From Haloferax denitrificans ATCC 35960 (GTDB taxonomy: Archaea; Halobacteriota; Halobacteria; Halobacteriales; Haloferacaceae): 64,000 nt of DNA. Both the position numbers and the translations under genes were made by a program. Shown piece by piece: positions 7,836 through 17,978 of this stretch (position 1 is the first letter of the stretch; the number at the start of each line of letters is the position of its first letter). The stretch covers positions 34,374-98,373 of the forward strand of contig NZ_AOLP01000014.1 of the NCBI RefSeq assembly GCF_000337795.1, read 5' to 3'. Under the pieces are notes generated by a model that saw nothing but the letters and a program-made list of their open reading frames with translations, was not told the DNA's origin and did not search any database.

Positions 7836-8009
7836 TTACAACAGCGACCCGAACCAGTCGCCCGACCAGTCGGGCACGCCGAGCAGGTCGAGCAGTAGGT
7901 CCGAACCCATGCCGACGAGGTCGACCCCAGCAAGTTGCAGGGCACCAGCGATGATGACCACGCCAGCGATGGTTCCGATTGGGAGTCGCTTCAGCAGGAA
8001 GACGAACAT
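7836..8009 (-). CDS. 57-aa provirus membrane protein
   Basis: Starts MFVFLLKRLPIGTIAGVV one base after the spike gene stop (TAG 8013-8011) and ends WSGDWFGSLL. One long hydrophobic segment (about 10-45) may cross the membrane once or twice. A longer frame reading into the spike gene is not credible. Tight packing in the operon argues that it is real. Function unknown. Confidence 0.65.
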   Translation of the reverse strand: MFVFLLKRLPIGTIAGVVIIAGALQLAGVDLVGMGSDLLLDLLGVPDWSGDWFGSLL

Positions 8010-8010
8010 C

Positions 8011-9464
8011 CTACTCGTTGCCCTCCCGCTGGATGAGAAGCACCGCGGCCGCGCCGACCAGCAGGGCAATCCCGAGCGCCTGCGAGTCGAGGCCACCGGA
8101 GCCACCGGAACCGCCGACCGACTGTTGTCGGCTCTCAACTTCCTCCCGAAGTTGATTGATCTCTTCTTGCATCGCAAGCAGTTCAGACGTGTTGGCGCTC
8201 TTGTAGACGTACGTCGTGGTGTTTTGGGTCTGGACCTGACTGCCGTCGCGGGCAGTCATCTCCTGAATCGTGAACTCGCCCGCAAAGTCGACTTTGCGAC
8301 CGTCAGCAGACGCGAGGAACACCGGACCAGTGATGTTGGATGCGTTGTACGTCGTGTTCGCCGCCCACGAACCACCGGGCGCTTCCCGAGCGAGGACCAG
8401 ACCTTGGTAGGTCTGCCCACCGTAGCTGACGTTCATCATGCCCGACGTAGACATGTTCGGAGTAGCGAAGCCCATCGTCGATAGGGCCGCCACGGACCGG
8501 TAGAAGCCTTGACTGTCGTTCTCACTGACAGAGCCGTACTCGAACATCGCCGTGTTCGCGGAAATCACGTCGGACGAGTTGATTTGCCCCGAGGCGAAAT
8601 CATCGTACGTCGCGTTCACGAAGTTGTCAGACTCGGCCTGCAAGTTCGAGTTCAGAGTGTTGATTTTGTCCAGCCGATTCGCGTAGTCAAGCGGGTCAGC
8701 GTACTCGATTCGCTCGTAGTTCGAGTTCGGCGCATTCACTTCGAGCGCCCGGATGTGGTCGAACGTCGTGTCATCGCGGGGATTAACAGGGGACAGCCCG
8801 TGAGCGTTGGAGCCTTCCGGGTCGAACCGAAGGGCGATAGTATCCTCCGTAGACCCGTTGACCAGCGAGTAGGTATGACTCGACGTACCGAGGTACGTGA
8901 ACGGACCCGTACTATCGGAACCGTCCTGCCAGTCCCAATGCACGAAGTCTGCCGAAACGTTCGTTTCGTTCTCAGCGATACCGCGCAGAGTGTCCCAACT
9001 TGAAGCGGTGACGTTCCACTTCTCCAAGAGGTTGACCTGTTTCACAGCGTAGTAATCCGCGATAGCTTGCCGCGCTCGGGAGCGAGCAACAGCCTCAGAC
9101 GAACCGTTTTCATACGCTTCTGCGACAGCAACCTGCGCTTTCATCCACGCGACCGACTCGGTGTCGTTAACGTAGTTGTCGTAGGTCGTCGACCAGACTT
9201 CAGTCTCCGACCGCTGTTGAAGCGCCGCATTGTAGATATCCAACTCCTCTTGCTCACCGTCGAGTTCCTGAAGCTCCTCGACGGCACTCGATGTTTCGAA
9301 GCGACAGTAGTCGGGGTTCTCAACGGTCCCGATGAAACCACCGATGAAGTTGACCAGTAGCCCGGTCGGGTCGCAATCACCTTGGATAGTCTGGGCACTA
9401 ACCGGCGCGGTCGCGCCGGAGGTGACCACGAGCACGACTAGAAGCACCGAGAGCAATCGACGAC

Positions 9465-9468
<4 letters not shown>
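8011..9468 (-). CDS. Spike-like virion protein (VP4-like), signal peptide plus C-terminal anchor
   Basis: 485 aa from ATG 9468, preceded by a GGAGG ribosome site and overlapping the upstream stop. A signal peptide (MSRRLLSVLLVVLVVTSG, cut near VSAQ) leads a large ectodomain with many N-x-S/T glycosylation sequons. A coiled coil (about 430-455, ELLAMQEEINQLREEVESR) stands before a Gly-Ser hinge, and a final membrane helix (SQALGIALLVGAAAVLLI) has basic/acidic residues inside. Pleolipovirus VP4 spikes share this plan, coiled coil next to a C-terminal anchor. It should decide receptor binding and fusion. The extra N-terminal frame to 9507 is rejected. Confidence 0.8.
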
Positions 9469-10352
<884 letters not shown>

Positions 10353-10422
10353 TGCAACTAGATATTAGCAATTTTAATATTAAACCTAAAACTGACTCAA
10401 GTGAAAGTAGTCCGAAACACGG

Positions 10423-12336
10423 TTACTCATCCTCTCTTGCCGGGTGTCGCATACACTCGCGGTCTTTGTCGAAATAGTCCTCAACATGCAGTACGTGGTC
10501 GGCACTCTCCGGTCGGTCGAGGCCGTGGCCTTCGACCAAGTGCCGAGCCATCTGGTGTTTGTTGTAGATACCGAAGTTACACTCCGTGCAGCGCCACATT
10601 TCGCCCTTCTGTAGGTCGTGCTGGAGCCGTGTCTCTTGCAACACCCGACGGAGTGGTAACTTCAGTGGAGCCATGTCGACGCCGCCGCCTCCGGGCAGGT
10701 GCTCCTCGCCGTCACGGTCGATAATCGCTTCCAGTCGCCACTCAGACGAGAGCGATGCGCGGCGGAACGATTCTGGTTCGGAGTCATCCTCCCCATTCAT
10801 CACCGATTCGACGAACTCAGCGTGCTTCGGGTCAATCATGTTCCGGCCGAGTATCGACGCCACCGAAGGCGTCTCGTCGCTGTACTTCAGCTCTGTTTCT
10901 ACGCGCTTCCGTATCCGCGTCTTTGTCGGCGATTCACCGACACTCGCCGCCGCTTTGGCGCTCGGCCAGCGTTCAGCCAGCGAGAGTTCCGAATCCGGGG
11001 CGTCCGACTCGCCACCATCCGCGAGGGCTTCAGAGAGATCGTCGTCAGGTATCGGTTCGTCGAGCCGTTCCTGGTCGATAGCCCAGCCGGAGTTACAGCA
11101 CGCGCACACTACGTCGGGGCCGCGCCCGTCGTTCCACACGACAGCCTCGCCGTGCGCGTCGGTCTGGTTCGACTCGCTAGACTCGGCGCGCTGTTCGCAC
11201 GCGTCGGCTTTGATGGCTTCTGTGACGATTTTCGACCGCGAGGTTCGGCGTCGAGCAGCCGACCAGTAGATTGCGCCCCACGCGAGGTATTCAACCGGCT
11301 TGTCCAGCAGTTCCTCTGTGTAGCCGCCCATGTACGCCGCGAGGTACGAGCCCATGTTTTCGACGCCGGCGTTCAGCGAGATACAGCCGTCCGAGTCGTT
11401 CAGGTAGTCCGTGGTTCTGTAGTCGTGAGCGCTGAACGAGGCGTATTCGCACTCCTCGACGTGTTTGTCTATTACTCGTTCGAACTCCGGGCCGACCACT
11501 TCGAGGTCGAGGTCGGCCGCGTCGAAGTATACGCCCACGTGCAAGTGCGAGTAGCACGCGTTCATCCCGCTACCGTCGCCGCCCATTCCGTGCGGTTCTG
11601 CTTGGAGCCAGTAGCCCCACTCGTCGGCCTCGAGGCCGAGATGGTACTCCATCGTGTTGCGGAGCGTGTCGCGCACGCCGTCGTACGAAAACGCGTCGTG
11701 GAGCGCGTCGGTGTGTTCGACCGGCGGCAGGCGCTCCCCGTTCGGTACGGACGAAGCGGTGAACGTGAGCATCGCGGTCGCGGGCGAGCCCCACGCCGCG
11801 ACTGCTTCGCCGCCGGACGGCCGTTCGCCGCCGCCCATCTGTCGCTGGAGCGCGAGCGCGCGAGCGTACTGCTTGCGCGAGTACGTCTCGCCCCATGCGT
11901 CGGTCAGCGGAAGTTCGAACTCGTCGCCATCGTCGTTTGCGAAGCGCGCAAGCAATCCTTTGTAATCGACGTGCGAGGTGAGAAACGCGCTCAGCGCGTC
12001 CGCCCACGTCGCGGCCCGGCGTTTCTCCAACTCCGTCACGTAGAACCCGTTTTCCATCGGGTCCTCTGCTTCTACGTACGTATCGCGCCAGTCCGCTTCA
12101 GTTACGATGCGCCGGAGTTTTCGACCGTGTGTTTCGCACACCGGCGTTTCGGCCAGTTCGGGGTATTTCTCGGTGAACTCCAGTACGCGTTCGTGGACTC
12201 GTGCGTCGTAGTTGTCCTCTGCTGGAGAACCGGCGGGAGAGGGCTCTACAGAGTTAGTCTCCTTGGAAGGCCGAGAGGCCACACCGTCGGCTGGTGAGTC
12301 GCGCCCGCCGGATGTGGGGGTGCCCTCGCTACTCAC
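10423..12336 (-). CDS. rep: Rolling-circle replication initiator (HUH Rep) with zinc-finger tail
   Basis: 637 aa from GTG 12336. The HUH motif is SHLHVGVYF (His264, His266). A following segment NMGSYLAAYMGGY holds Tyr331, Tyr335 and Tyr339, of which one should be the nicking Tyr. A CxxC pair (VVCACCNSGW, about 400) and a C-terminal C2H2 finger (CTECNFGIYNKHQMARH...H) may bind DNA. The N-terminal 45 residues are low complexity. It is the first large gene of the virion operon and the hallmark replicase of pleolipoviruses. Rep starts on GTG overlapping the preceding gene's stop. Confidence 0.85.
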   Translation of the reverse strand: MSSEGTPTSGGRDSPADGVASRPSKETNSVEPSPAGSPAEDNYDARVHERVLEFTEKYPELAETPVCETHGRKLRRIVTEADWRDTYVEAEDPMENGFYVTELEKRRAATWADALSAFLTSHVDYKGLLARFANDDGDEFELPLTDAWGETYSRKQYARALALQRQMGGGERPSGGEAVAAWGSPATAMLTFTASSVPNGERLPPVEHTDALHDAFSYDGVRDTLRNTMEYHLGLEADEWGYWLQAEPHGMGGDGSGMNACYSHLHVGVYFDAADLDLEVVGPEFERVIDKHVEECEYASFSAHDYRTTDYLNDSDGCISLNAGVENMGSYLAAYMGGYTEELLDKPVEYLAWGAIYWSAARRRTSRSKIVTEAIKADACEQRAESSESNQTDAHGEAVVWNDGRGPDVVCACCNSGWAIDQERLDEPIPDDDLSEALADGGESDAPDSELSLAERWPSAKAAASVGESPTKTRIRKRVETELKYSDETPSVASILGRNMIDPKHAEFVESVMNGEDDSEPESFRRASLSSEWRLEAIIDRDGEEHLPGGGGVDMAPLKLPLRRVLQETRLQHDLQKGEMWRCTECNFGIYNKHQMARHLVEGHGLDRPESADHVLHVEDYFDKDRECMRHPAREDE

Positions 12337-12724
12337 CGCTACCCCCGTCTGTGCGGATGAAATCGCTCAGACGGCACTGGGCCTTACCGCCGCTCGTTTT
12401 CGGCCGACGGCCGTCGGCCTCATGCGGACCGGCTTCCGGGTCAGGGGCAAGCCCCTGCTTCCGGCCGCTCCGGGCGGACTGGGACCCGCCCTCCGCTGTT
12501 CCGGTCCTTGCGGTGGTTTCCTCGGCCAGCTGGTGCGCCCACAGGAGCGAGGTGAGACGATGGTCTCGCGTCTCGTCCTCGATGGCGGGGATGCGCGCGC
12601 AGTCCTTGCACTCGCGCATCTTCGCCGCGCGCTCGACGTGATCTACGAGACACCACTCGTGGCAGCTCCGGCAGCGGTACTCGACGAACCGCCATAGATG
12701 CCTCTCGCGACGAACGTGAGACAT
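12329..12724 (-). CDS. Small zinc-ribbon-like provirus protein
   Basis: 131 aa. Cys residues in CRSCHEWC and CKDCARIP make a likely zinc ribbon in the first 45 residues. The remainder is charged and low complexity. Its stop overlaps the Rep GTG, so it should be co-expressed with Rep. It is the gene nearest the right end of the element. A transcript could start from the AATTATT-type element near 12793-12801. It may be a DNA-binding helper or copy-control protein; not identified. Confidence 0.55.
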   Translation of the reverse strand: MSHVRRERHLWRFVEYRCRSCHEWCLVDHVERAAKMRECKDCARIPAIEDETRDHRLTSLLWAHQLAEETTARTGTAEGGSQSARSGRKQGLAPDPEAGPHEADGRRPKTSGGKAQCRLSDFIRTDGGSGE

Positions 12725-12898
12725 CTATCATGCACCCCTCTTGGCTTCTAATCCCGCCCGACGGCGGCGACCCGTTGCATGGGAACTGAGGGAATAATTT
12801 TCTCGGTGATTTTGAGAAAACGCCGATTTAGCCGATATCGACGGCGTAGAGCCGTCTCTCGGCCTTTTAATTCTGGCCCCGAAGGACCTAAATTTTGG

Positions 12899-12912
12899 AT
12901 GGGCGCTGCAGG
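12899..12912. repeat. Right attachment repeat inside tRNA-Arg
   Basis: Same 14 bases as 1366-1379. Twelve are the tRNA 3' end and two lie just downstream of it. The element therefore rebuilds an intact tRNA gene on this side. Confidence 0.85.
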
Positions 12913-12974
12913 ATTTGAACCCACGGCAACTTGGTCCGAAGCCAAGCACTCTGTCCAGACTGAGCTAAGCGCCC
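12901..12974 (-). tRNA. tRNA-Arg (anticodon TCG)
   Basis: 74 bases, full cloverleaf on the minus strand. The acceptor GGGCGCT pairs perfectly with AGCGCCC. The anticodon arm is CTTGG-CTTCGGA-CCAAG, giving anticodon TCG (codon CGA). The T arm is GTGGG-TTCAAAT-CCTGC. CCA is not encoded. A TTTAAA element at 13002-13008 lies about 28 bases upstream. The 3' end is the provirus attachment site. Confidence 0.95.
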
Positions 12975-13068
12975 TACATCACTTCGTCTGTTGTGGACTG
13001 CTTTAAATGGATTGATTCGAGGCGGCGACTCCGCGCGTTTTATACCCGACCTCGGAACAATACGGGGT

Positions 13069-13923
13069 ATGTCTCTCGGAGCGCGGGCGCGCGGGTTCGC
13101 CGAACTCACCCGACCGGGAAACGCGGTCGCCGCGGGCGTGCTCACGTTCACCGGGGCGTTCGTCGCCGGGGCGTCCCCGAGCGACGCGCTCGTCGTCGTC
13201 GCGGCGGTGCTCGCCACCGTGTTCGCCACGGGCGCGGGCAACGCCATCAACGACTACTTCGACCGCGACATCGACCGCATCAACCGACCGGACCGGCCGA
13301 TTCCCCGCGGCGCGGTGAGCGCCGCCGAGGCCAAGTGGTTCAGCGTCGCGCTGTTCGGCGGCGCGGTCGTCTCGGCGCTCGTCCTCCCGGTCGTCGCCAT
13401 CGCCATCGCCGTGGTCAACCTCGTCGCGCTCCTCGCGTACACGGAGTTCTTCAAGGGGCTCCCCGGCGTCGGCAACGTCGTCGTCGCCGCGCTCACCGGC
13501 TCGACGTTCCTGTTCGGCGGCGCGGCCATCGGCGAGCCGTTGGGCGCGGCCGTCCTCTGCGTGCTCGCCGCGCTGGCGACGCTGACCCGCGAAATCGTCA
13601 AGGACGTCGAAGACATCGGCGGCGACAGAGCCGAGGGGCTTCGGACGCTCCCCATCGTCGTCGGCGAGGCGGCGTCGCTGTGGCTCGGTGCGGCCGTCCT
13701 CGTGGTCGCGGTCGGCGCGAGCGCGGTGCCGTTCGTCCGGGGGGAGTTCGGACTGGCGTACCTCGCCGTGGTCGTCCCCGCCGACGCGCTCATGCTCGTC
13801 GCCGCCGCCCGGTCGTTCAGTGACCCGGCCGCGGCCCAGCGTCGGCTCAAACACGGAATGTTCCTCGCGGCGTTCGCGTTCATCCTCGGACGGGCGGCGG
13901 CACCGGCGGGAGGACTCATATAA
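13069..13923 (+). CDS. ubiA: UbiA-family prenyltransferase, geranylgeranylglyceryl phosphate geranylgeranyltransferase (DGGGP synthase)
   Basis: 284 aa, about eight membrane helices. The two Asp-rich prenyl-diphosphate sites are NAINDYFDRDIDRINRPDRP (about 62-81) and DVEDIGGDRAEGLRTLP (about 182). This archaeal branch adds the second geranylgeranyl chain to make DGGGP, the core ether-lipid step in the membrane. TTTATAC at 13038-13044 places a leaderless start at ATG 13069. The upstream frame start at 12991 lies in the tRNA promoter and is rejected. A menA-type homologue lies elsewhere in this window, so this copy is assigned to lipid synthesis. Confidence 0.85.
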   Translation: MSLGARARGFAELTRPGNAVAAGVLTFTGAFVAGASPSDALVVVAAVLATVFATGAGNAINDYFDRDIDRINRPDRPIPRGAVSAAEAKWFSVALFGGAVVSALVLPVVAIAIAVVNLVALLAYTEFFKGLPGVGNVVVAALTGSTFLFGGAAIGEPLGAAVLCVLAALATLTREIVKDVEDIGGDRAEGLRTLPIVVGEAASLWLGAAVLVVAVGASAVPFVRGEFGLAYLAVVVPADALMLVAAARSFSDPAAAQRRLKHGMFLAAFAFILGRAAAPAGGLI

Positions 13924-14036
13924 ACGGTGGGGACGAGCGACCGGTCAGTTCCCGGCGAACGCCCCGACGAAACGGAACTGTTCGATCCTCCAATCAAAAA
14001 GAATATTACCGGCTCACTGTATGGTCGTACTATCCG

Positions 14037-14117
14037 ATGACCCCCGGCGAGCGGAAGCGTCAGGCGAGTGCATTCCTCGGAGTCGACGACATCGAGCCGA
14101 GGTACCTGCATGTATAA
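14037..14117 (+). CDS. 26-aa candidate leader ORF before the RecA-like gene
   Basis: MTPGERKRQASAFLGVDDIE and six more residues, ending in TAA that overlaps the next gene's start by eight bases. The TATA-like GAATATTACC at 14001-14010 places the transcript start just before this ATG, so ribosomes meet it first. It has good Haloferax-like codon use. It may be a genuine micro-protein or a translational coupling leader. Confidence 0.45.
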   Translation: MTPGERKRQASAFLGVDDIEPRYLHV

Positions 14118-14721
14118 CCTGGGCGCTGATCTCGACGTCGAGGTCGAACCGGGCACGAACCTCCTCCTCGTCGGACCGCCGCTGACCGGCAAGCGCTCGC
14201 TGGCGCTCGACATCCTCGCGGCGGGGACTCGAAACGGCGAGGGGTCAATCATCGTCACGACCAAAGACGGCGCGGACCGCATCCTCTCGGACTTCGGCAA
14301 GCGACTCGACTACGAGGGAAAACCCGTCGCGGTCGTCGACTGCGTCACGAAACAGCAGGGCGTCGGCGAAGTCCGCGACGACGAGCGAATCCGCTACACG
14401 TCGTCGCCGGTCGACATGACCGGCATCGGAATCAAGCTCTCGGAGATTCTGCAGGAGTACTACCAGGACCGCGGGCTCTCGGAGAACCGCATCATGCTCC
14501 ACTCGCTGTCGACGCTCCTGATGTACGCCGACCTCCAGACCGTCTTCCGGTTCCTCCACGTGTTCACCGGCCGCATCCAGAGCGTGGGCGGCCTCGGCCT
14601 GTTCACCATCGACGCCGACGCCCACGACGACCGGACGATGAACACCATCAAACAGCTTTTCGACGGCATCATCACGACCCACGAGGACGCGCCGCCGGAC
14701 ATCCGCATCGCGGACCACTAG
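14110..14721 (+). CDS. RecA/RAD55-like P-loop protein, haloarchaeal HTR-like family
   Basis: 203 aa. The N-terminal LLLVGPPLTGKRSL carries a Walker A variant (GPPLTGKR, the usual Ser/Thr replaced by Arg). GLGLFTIDADAHDDRT near the end is in the Walker B position. Haloarchaea carry many such short RecA-superfamily proteins, often linked to signalling or transcription control. ATP hydrolysis is doubtful because of the altered P-loop. ATG 14110 is chosen because the family opens with MYNLG-like residues; earlier in-frame codons lack support. Confidence 0.65.
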   Translation: MYNLGADLDVEVEPGTNLLLVGPPLTGKRSLALDILAAGTRNGEGSIIVTTKDGADRILSDFGKRLDYEGKPVAVVDCVTKQQGVGEVRDDERIRYTSSPVDMTGIGIKLSEILQEYYQDRGLSENRIMLHSLSTLLMYADLQTVFRFLHVFTGRIQSVGGLGLFTIDADAHDDRTMNTIKQLFDGIITTHEDAPPDIRIADH

Positions 14722-14859
14722 ACGAGACTTCGCGCCGTCTGCGACTGTGAGACGACGATTCCAGAGACCAGAGACCGCGGACCGCCGGGCGGGAGTGGGA
14801 CGGCGGCCGCGCCGCACAGCCGCCTGACGTTTTTATCCGAAGCCGGCCACGTCGTAGGT

Positions 14860-15279
14860 ATGCCCATCACCAGCGACGACGACATCCGCGCGCTGTTCGA
14901 CGCCGAGACCGTCGCGGTCGTCGGCTGTTCGGCCACGCCCGGCAAGCCCGCCCACGATGTCCCGGCGTACATACAGAGACAGGGCTACCGCGTCGTCCCC
15001 GTCAACCCGTTCCACGACGAGATTCTCGGCGAGACGGCGTACGACTCGCTCGCCGACGTGGACGAGGACGTCGATATCGTCGACGTGTTCCGACCGTCCG
15101 AGGAGGCGGGCGACATCGTCGACGCCGCAATCGAGCGCGCCGACGTCCGCGGCGACGTGGCCGCCGTCTGGCTCCAACTCGGCATCCGCGACGACGACGC
15201 GGCCGCCCGCGCCGAGGAGGCGGGGCTCTCGTTCGTTCAGGACCGGTGCTTCAAGGTCGAGCACTCGCGGCTCGCCTGA
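14860..15279 (+). CDS. CoA-binding domain protein (YccU-like)
   Basis: 139 aa single Rossmann domain: VAVVGCSATPGKPAHDVPAY is the nucleotide-binding loop, then YRVVPVNPFHDEILGE and DIVDVFRPSEEAGDIV. This matches the CoA_binding_2 family, which binds CoA or related nucleotides but has no proven reaction. TATA at about 14830 supports the leaderless ATG at 14860. Stands alone, convergent with the next gene. Confidence 0.85.
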   Translation: MPITSDDDIRALFDAETVAVVGCSATPGKPAHDVPAYIQRQGYRVVPVNPFHDEILGETAYDSLADVDEDVDIVDVFRPSEEAGDIVDAAIERADVRGDVAAVWLQLGIRDDDAAARAEEAGLSFVQDRCFKVEHSRLA

Positions 15280-15330
15280 GGGCCCGCCGAACCGGCGGTT
15301 CGACCCGGGTCGGCTTCCGGCCGGCCTTTG

Positions 15331-16311
15331 CTACCCTTCCCACGACTCGAAGTCGCCGTAGACGCCCTTCGAGAGGTATCGCTCCGAGGAGTCGGGGAAC
15401 ACCGTGACCACGGCGTCGTACGGGAGGTCGAGGTCGCCGGCGGCGGCCCGTTCGGCCACGTCGATGGCGGCCAGCGAGTTGGCGGCGGCGCTCGACGCGA
15501 CGAGGTGGCCCTCCTCCGCGGCGAGGCGTTGCATCTCGGCGTGGGTGTCGCGGTCGCCGATTTGGACGATTTCGTCCACCAGTTCGGGGTCGAACAGCTC
15601 GTTGGTCGCGGGGTCGTGGGTGCCGATGCCCTCGGTCTTGTACGACGCCTCCGCCACGTCGCGGCCGTGGAGCCGGGCGTAGAGCGACCCCTCGGGTTCG
15701 ACGGCGGTGACGAACGTGTCTTCGTGGCGTTCGCGGCCGTAGCGCGCCAGCCCCATGAGCGTGCCCGCGGTGCCACAGCCGGCGACGAGCGCGCCGACCC
15801 CGCCGTCGAGCGCGTCGTACACCTCGGGCGCGGTCGTCTCGTAGTGCGCCTCGGGGTTGAGCGGGTTGGAGAACTGCTGGGGGACGACGGCGTCGTCGAG
15901 TTCGTCGGCGAGCTTGTGGGCGCGGTCGATAGCGCCGCCCATCCCGTCGGCGGTGGGCGTGTTCACCACGTCGGCTCCGAGCGCGCGCATGAGCGTCTGT
16001 TTCTCCACGCTGAACCGCTCGGGGACGACGAACACCGCGCGGATGCCGAGCTGGCCGGCCGCGACGGCGAAGCCGATACCGGTGTTGCCGGCGGTCGGCT
16101 CGACGATGGTGCCGCCCTCGGGGAGGTCGCCAGATTCGAGCATCCGTTCGAGCATGTACTTCCCGATGCGGTCCTTGACGCTCGCGCCCGGATTGAACGA
16201 TTCGAGCTTCGCGTAGACGGGCACCTCGTCGGGCGACGCGTGGACCCTGACGAGCGGCGTCTCGCCGACGGTGTCGAGCACCGAGTCGAAGGGGTCGCGG
16301 TGCGTGGTCAT
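15331..16311 (-). CDS. PLP-dependent cysteine synthase / cystathionine beta-synthase family enzyme
   Basis: 326 aa from ATG 16311. The Schiff-base Lys is in PGASVKDRIGKYML (about 43), the substrate loop is PTAGNTGIG (about 71), and the phosphate-binding Gly loop is GCGTAGTLMG (about 180). The fold-type II enzyme replaces the beta group of (acetyl)serine or condenses it with sulfide or homocysteine. PTAGNTG rather than TSGNTG is seen in some CBS-like members, so sulfide assimilation versus transsulfuration cannot be decided. Upstream in-frame extension to 16407 is rejected. Confidence 0.8.
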   Translation of the reverse strand: MTTHRDPFDSVLDTVGETPLVRVHASPDEVPVYAKLESFNPGASVKDRIGKYMLERMLESGDLPEGGTIVEPTAGNTGIGFAVAAGQLGIRAVFVVPERFSVEKQTLMRALGADVVNTPTADGMGGAIDRAHKLADELDDAVVPQQFSNPLNPEAHYETTAPEVYDALDGGVGALVAGCGTAGTLMGLARYGRERHEDTFVTAVEPEGSLYARLHGRDVAEASYKTEGIGTHDPATNELFDPELVDEIVQIGDRDTHAEMQRLAAEEGHLVASSAAANSLAAIDVAERAAAGDLDLPYDAVVTVFPDSSERYLSKGVYGDFESWEG

Positions 16312-16482
16312 ACGCGGGCAAAAGTTGCCCCAGACCCTGAACGTTTTCATCCCGTTGTCACCCTCGTCGGAAGCTGGCACGTGTGAGAACGAGTCGAACG
16401 ACGCCACTCTGGGGTTCGAGTCGGGGCGGCGACGGGAGCGTGGTGCCGAAAGAGAACGAGAGAGACGGAGGGGCTAGTCGGC

Positions 16483-16812
16483 TTACGCTTCGTCGGTGGC
16501 GTCACTCGACGCGTCGGCGTCAGATGCGTCGGCGTCGGCGGTCTCGTCGTCGGCCGCGTCCTCCTCGGCCTCGGCGATGTGTGCGTCGGCGATGACGGCG
16601 TCGAGGTCGATACCCTGCTCTTCGGCGATGGCTTCGAGAATCGCCCGCTGTTCGGCGTTCTCGGCTTCGAGTCGGTCGACGCGCGACTTCGTCTCGTTGA
16701 CCGTCTCGCGGACCTCGACGACCTGCTCGCGCAGTTCGTTGAGCTTCTTGTACACGTCTTCGGCCATCTCTGCGACCTTCTGGAGCTTTTTCGCGGTTCC
16801 TCCGAGTGCCAT
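16483..16812 (-). CDS. Small acidic coiled-coil protein (haloarchaeal DUF5798-like)
   Basis: 109 aa. MALGGTAKKLQKVAEMAEDV opens a long amphipathic coiled coil (about 10-65, with KSRVDRLEAENAEQRAILEA), followed by an Asp/Ala-rich tail. Such proteins are widespread in haloarchaea and their role is unknown. The next gene leftward is about 170 bp away across the cysteine-synthase start. Confidence 0.65.
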   Translation of the reverse strand: MALGGTAKKLQKVAEMAEDVYKKLNELREQVVEVRETVNETKSRVDRLEAENAEQRAILEAIAEEQGIDLDAVIADAHIAEAEEDAADDETADADASDADASSDATDEA

Positions 16813-16919
16813 GTGTCGCCTCTCGGACTCGGGGCTTGTACGACTTCCGGTGCGGCGTCGGCGGGGACCGACACGGGCCAACGCGCGAGCACCGAACCCG
16901 GGGCCGACACCCGAGCACC

Positions 16920-17978
16920 TCAGCCGAGTTCGTTCGGGTCAACCCGGTCGACGAGGAATCGGAGGCCCACGAGCGCGACGACGCCGACGAAGACCAGCCC
17001 CGCGACGGCGGCCTTCGCGCCGACGCCCGCGGTCCCGAGCGCCAGTCGCGCGGCCGTGTTCGCGGGGTTCAGAGGCAGAAGCGACGTGCCCGCGAAGACG
17101 AGGAGCACGCCGATGGAGTACAGCAGTTGTGCCACCCGGCGGTCGGGCGACGTAATCGCCACCGCCGCGCCGAGGGTGACGACGACGGCCGAAAGCCCGG
17201 CGACCATGCCGAACAGCCACGGCACGCTCTCGATGGCCGTCCCGTTCAGTTCGAGGAGGAGCATCCACGCGATGGCCTGCACCGGGGCCAGTCCGCCGGC
17301 CGCGAGGAGCTTCCCGTCCACGACGGCCGCGAAGCTCACGGGCGCGACCCGGAGGAGTTCGAGCGTGCCGCGGGCGACCTCCTCGGCGAGCGAATCGACC
17401 ACCAGCGACCCGGAGATGAACACGGGCAGGAACAGCAGAAGCGGGACGAGCACCGTGTAGGTGAAGCCGAAGTACGGGCTCGACTCGGTCGCCGGCGGGA
17501 GGGAAAGCGGGTCCGTGGCGAGGGACGCGCTCCGCTCCGCGCGCTCGTTGCGCTCCAGTTCGCGGAGCGCGTCGCGGAGGCGGACGACGACCGCCGTCGT
17601 CTCTACCCCCGAGTCGGGCGCGACCGCCGCGACTCGTATCCTGCCGTCTTCGCCCGTCGACGCCTCTAAGACGGCATCGACCTCCCGCCCGTGGAACGCC
17701 GTCAGCGCGTCCGACGAGGAGGCGTACGGCCGCCCGCTGAGCCCGTCTTCGGTCCCGACGGCGCGGAGCAGGTCCTCGACGGCCTCCTCGTCGCCCGTGA
17801 CGGCCACGTCGACCTGATAGCTCGCCGCGCCGGGGTCGTACAGCGAGACGAGGCCGACGACGAGGAACGACGAGAACGCCGCGACGAACAGCTGGATGGC
17901 CAGCGCCAGCACGATTGTCTTCTCCTTGCGGAGACTGCCGAGTTCGCGCCGGGCGATGGCGAATCGCGGGTTACCCAA
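16920..17978 (-). CDS. ABC-2 type transporter permease
   Basis: 352 aa. One N-terminal membrane helix (about 24-46) precedes a large extracytoplasmic loop of about 140 residues (DVAVTGDEEAVEDLLRAV onwards), then a cluster of five or six helices from residue 170 on. This is the NatB/ABC-2 exporter plan. It overlaps the start of the fused permease/protease gene by eight bases, making a three-gene exporter operon with the ATPase at 19839-20825. Substrate unknown. Confidence 0.8.
   Translation of the reverse strand: MGNPRFAIARRELGSLRKEKTIVLALAIQLFVAAFSSFLVVGLVSLYDPGAASYQVDVAVTGDEEAVEDLLRAVGTEDGLSGRPYASSSDALTAFHGREVDAVLEASTGEDGRIRVAAVAPDSGVETTAVVVRLRDALRELERNERAERSASLATDPLSLPPATESSPYFGFTYTVLVPLLLFLPVFISGSLVVDSLAEEVARGTLELLRVAPVSFAAVVDGKLLAAGGLAPVQAIAWMLLLELNGTAIESVPWLFGMVAGLSAVVVTLGAAVAITSPDRRVAQLLYSIGVLLVFAGTSLLPLNPANTAARLALGTAGVGAKAAVAGLVFVGVVALVGLRFLVDRVDPNELG

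Noticed and set aside
10699..12297. 532-codon open frame opposite Rep
   Set aside because: Shadow of the Rep gene, which has HUH and zinc motifs.
12728..12949. Short frames running through the tRNA
   Set aside because: They overlap tRNA-Arg and the att site.
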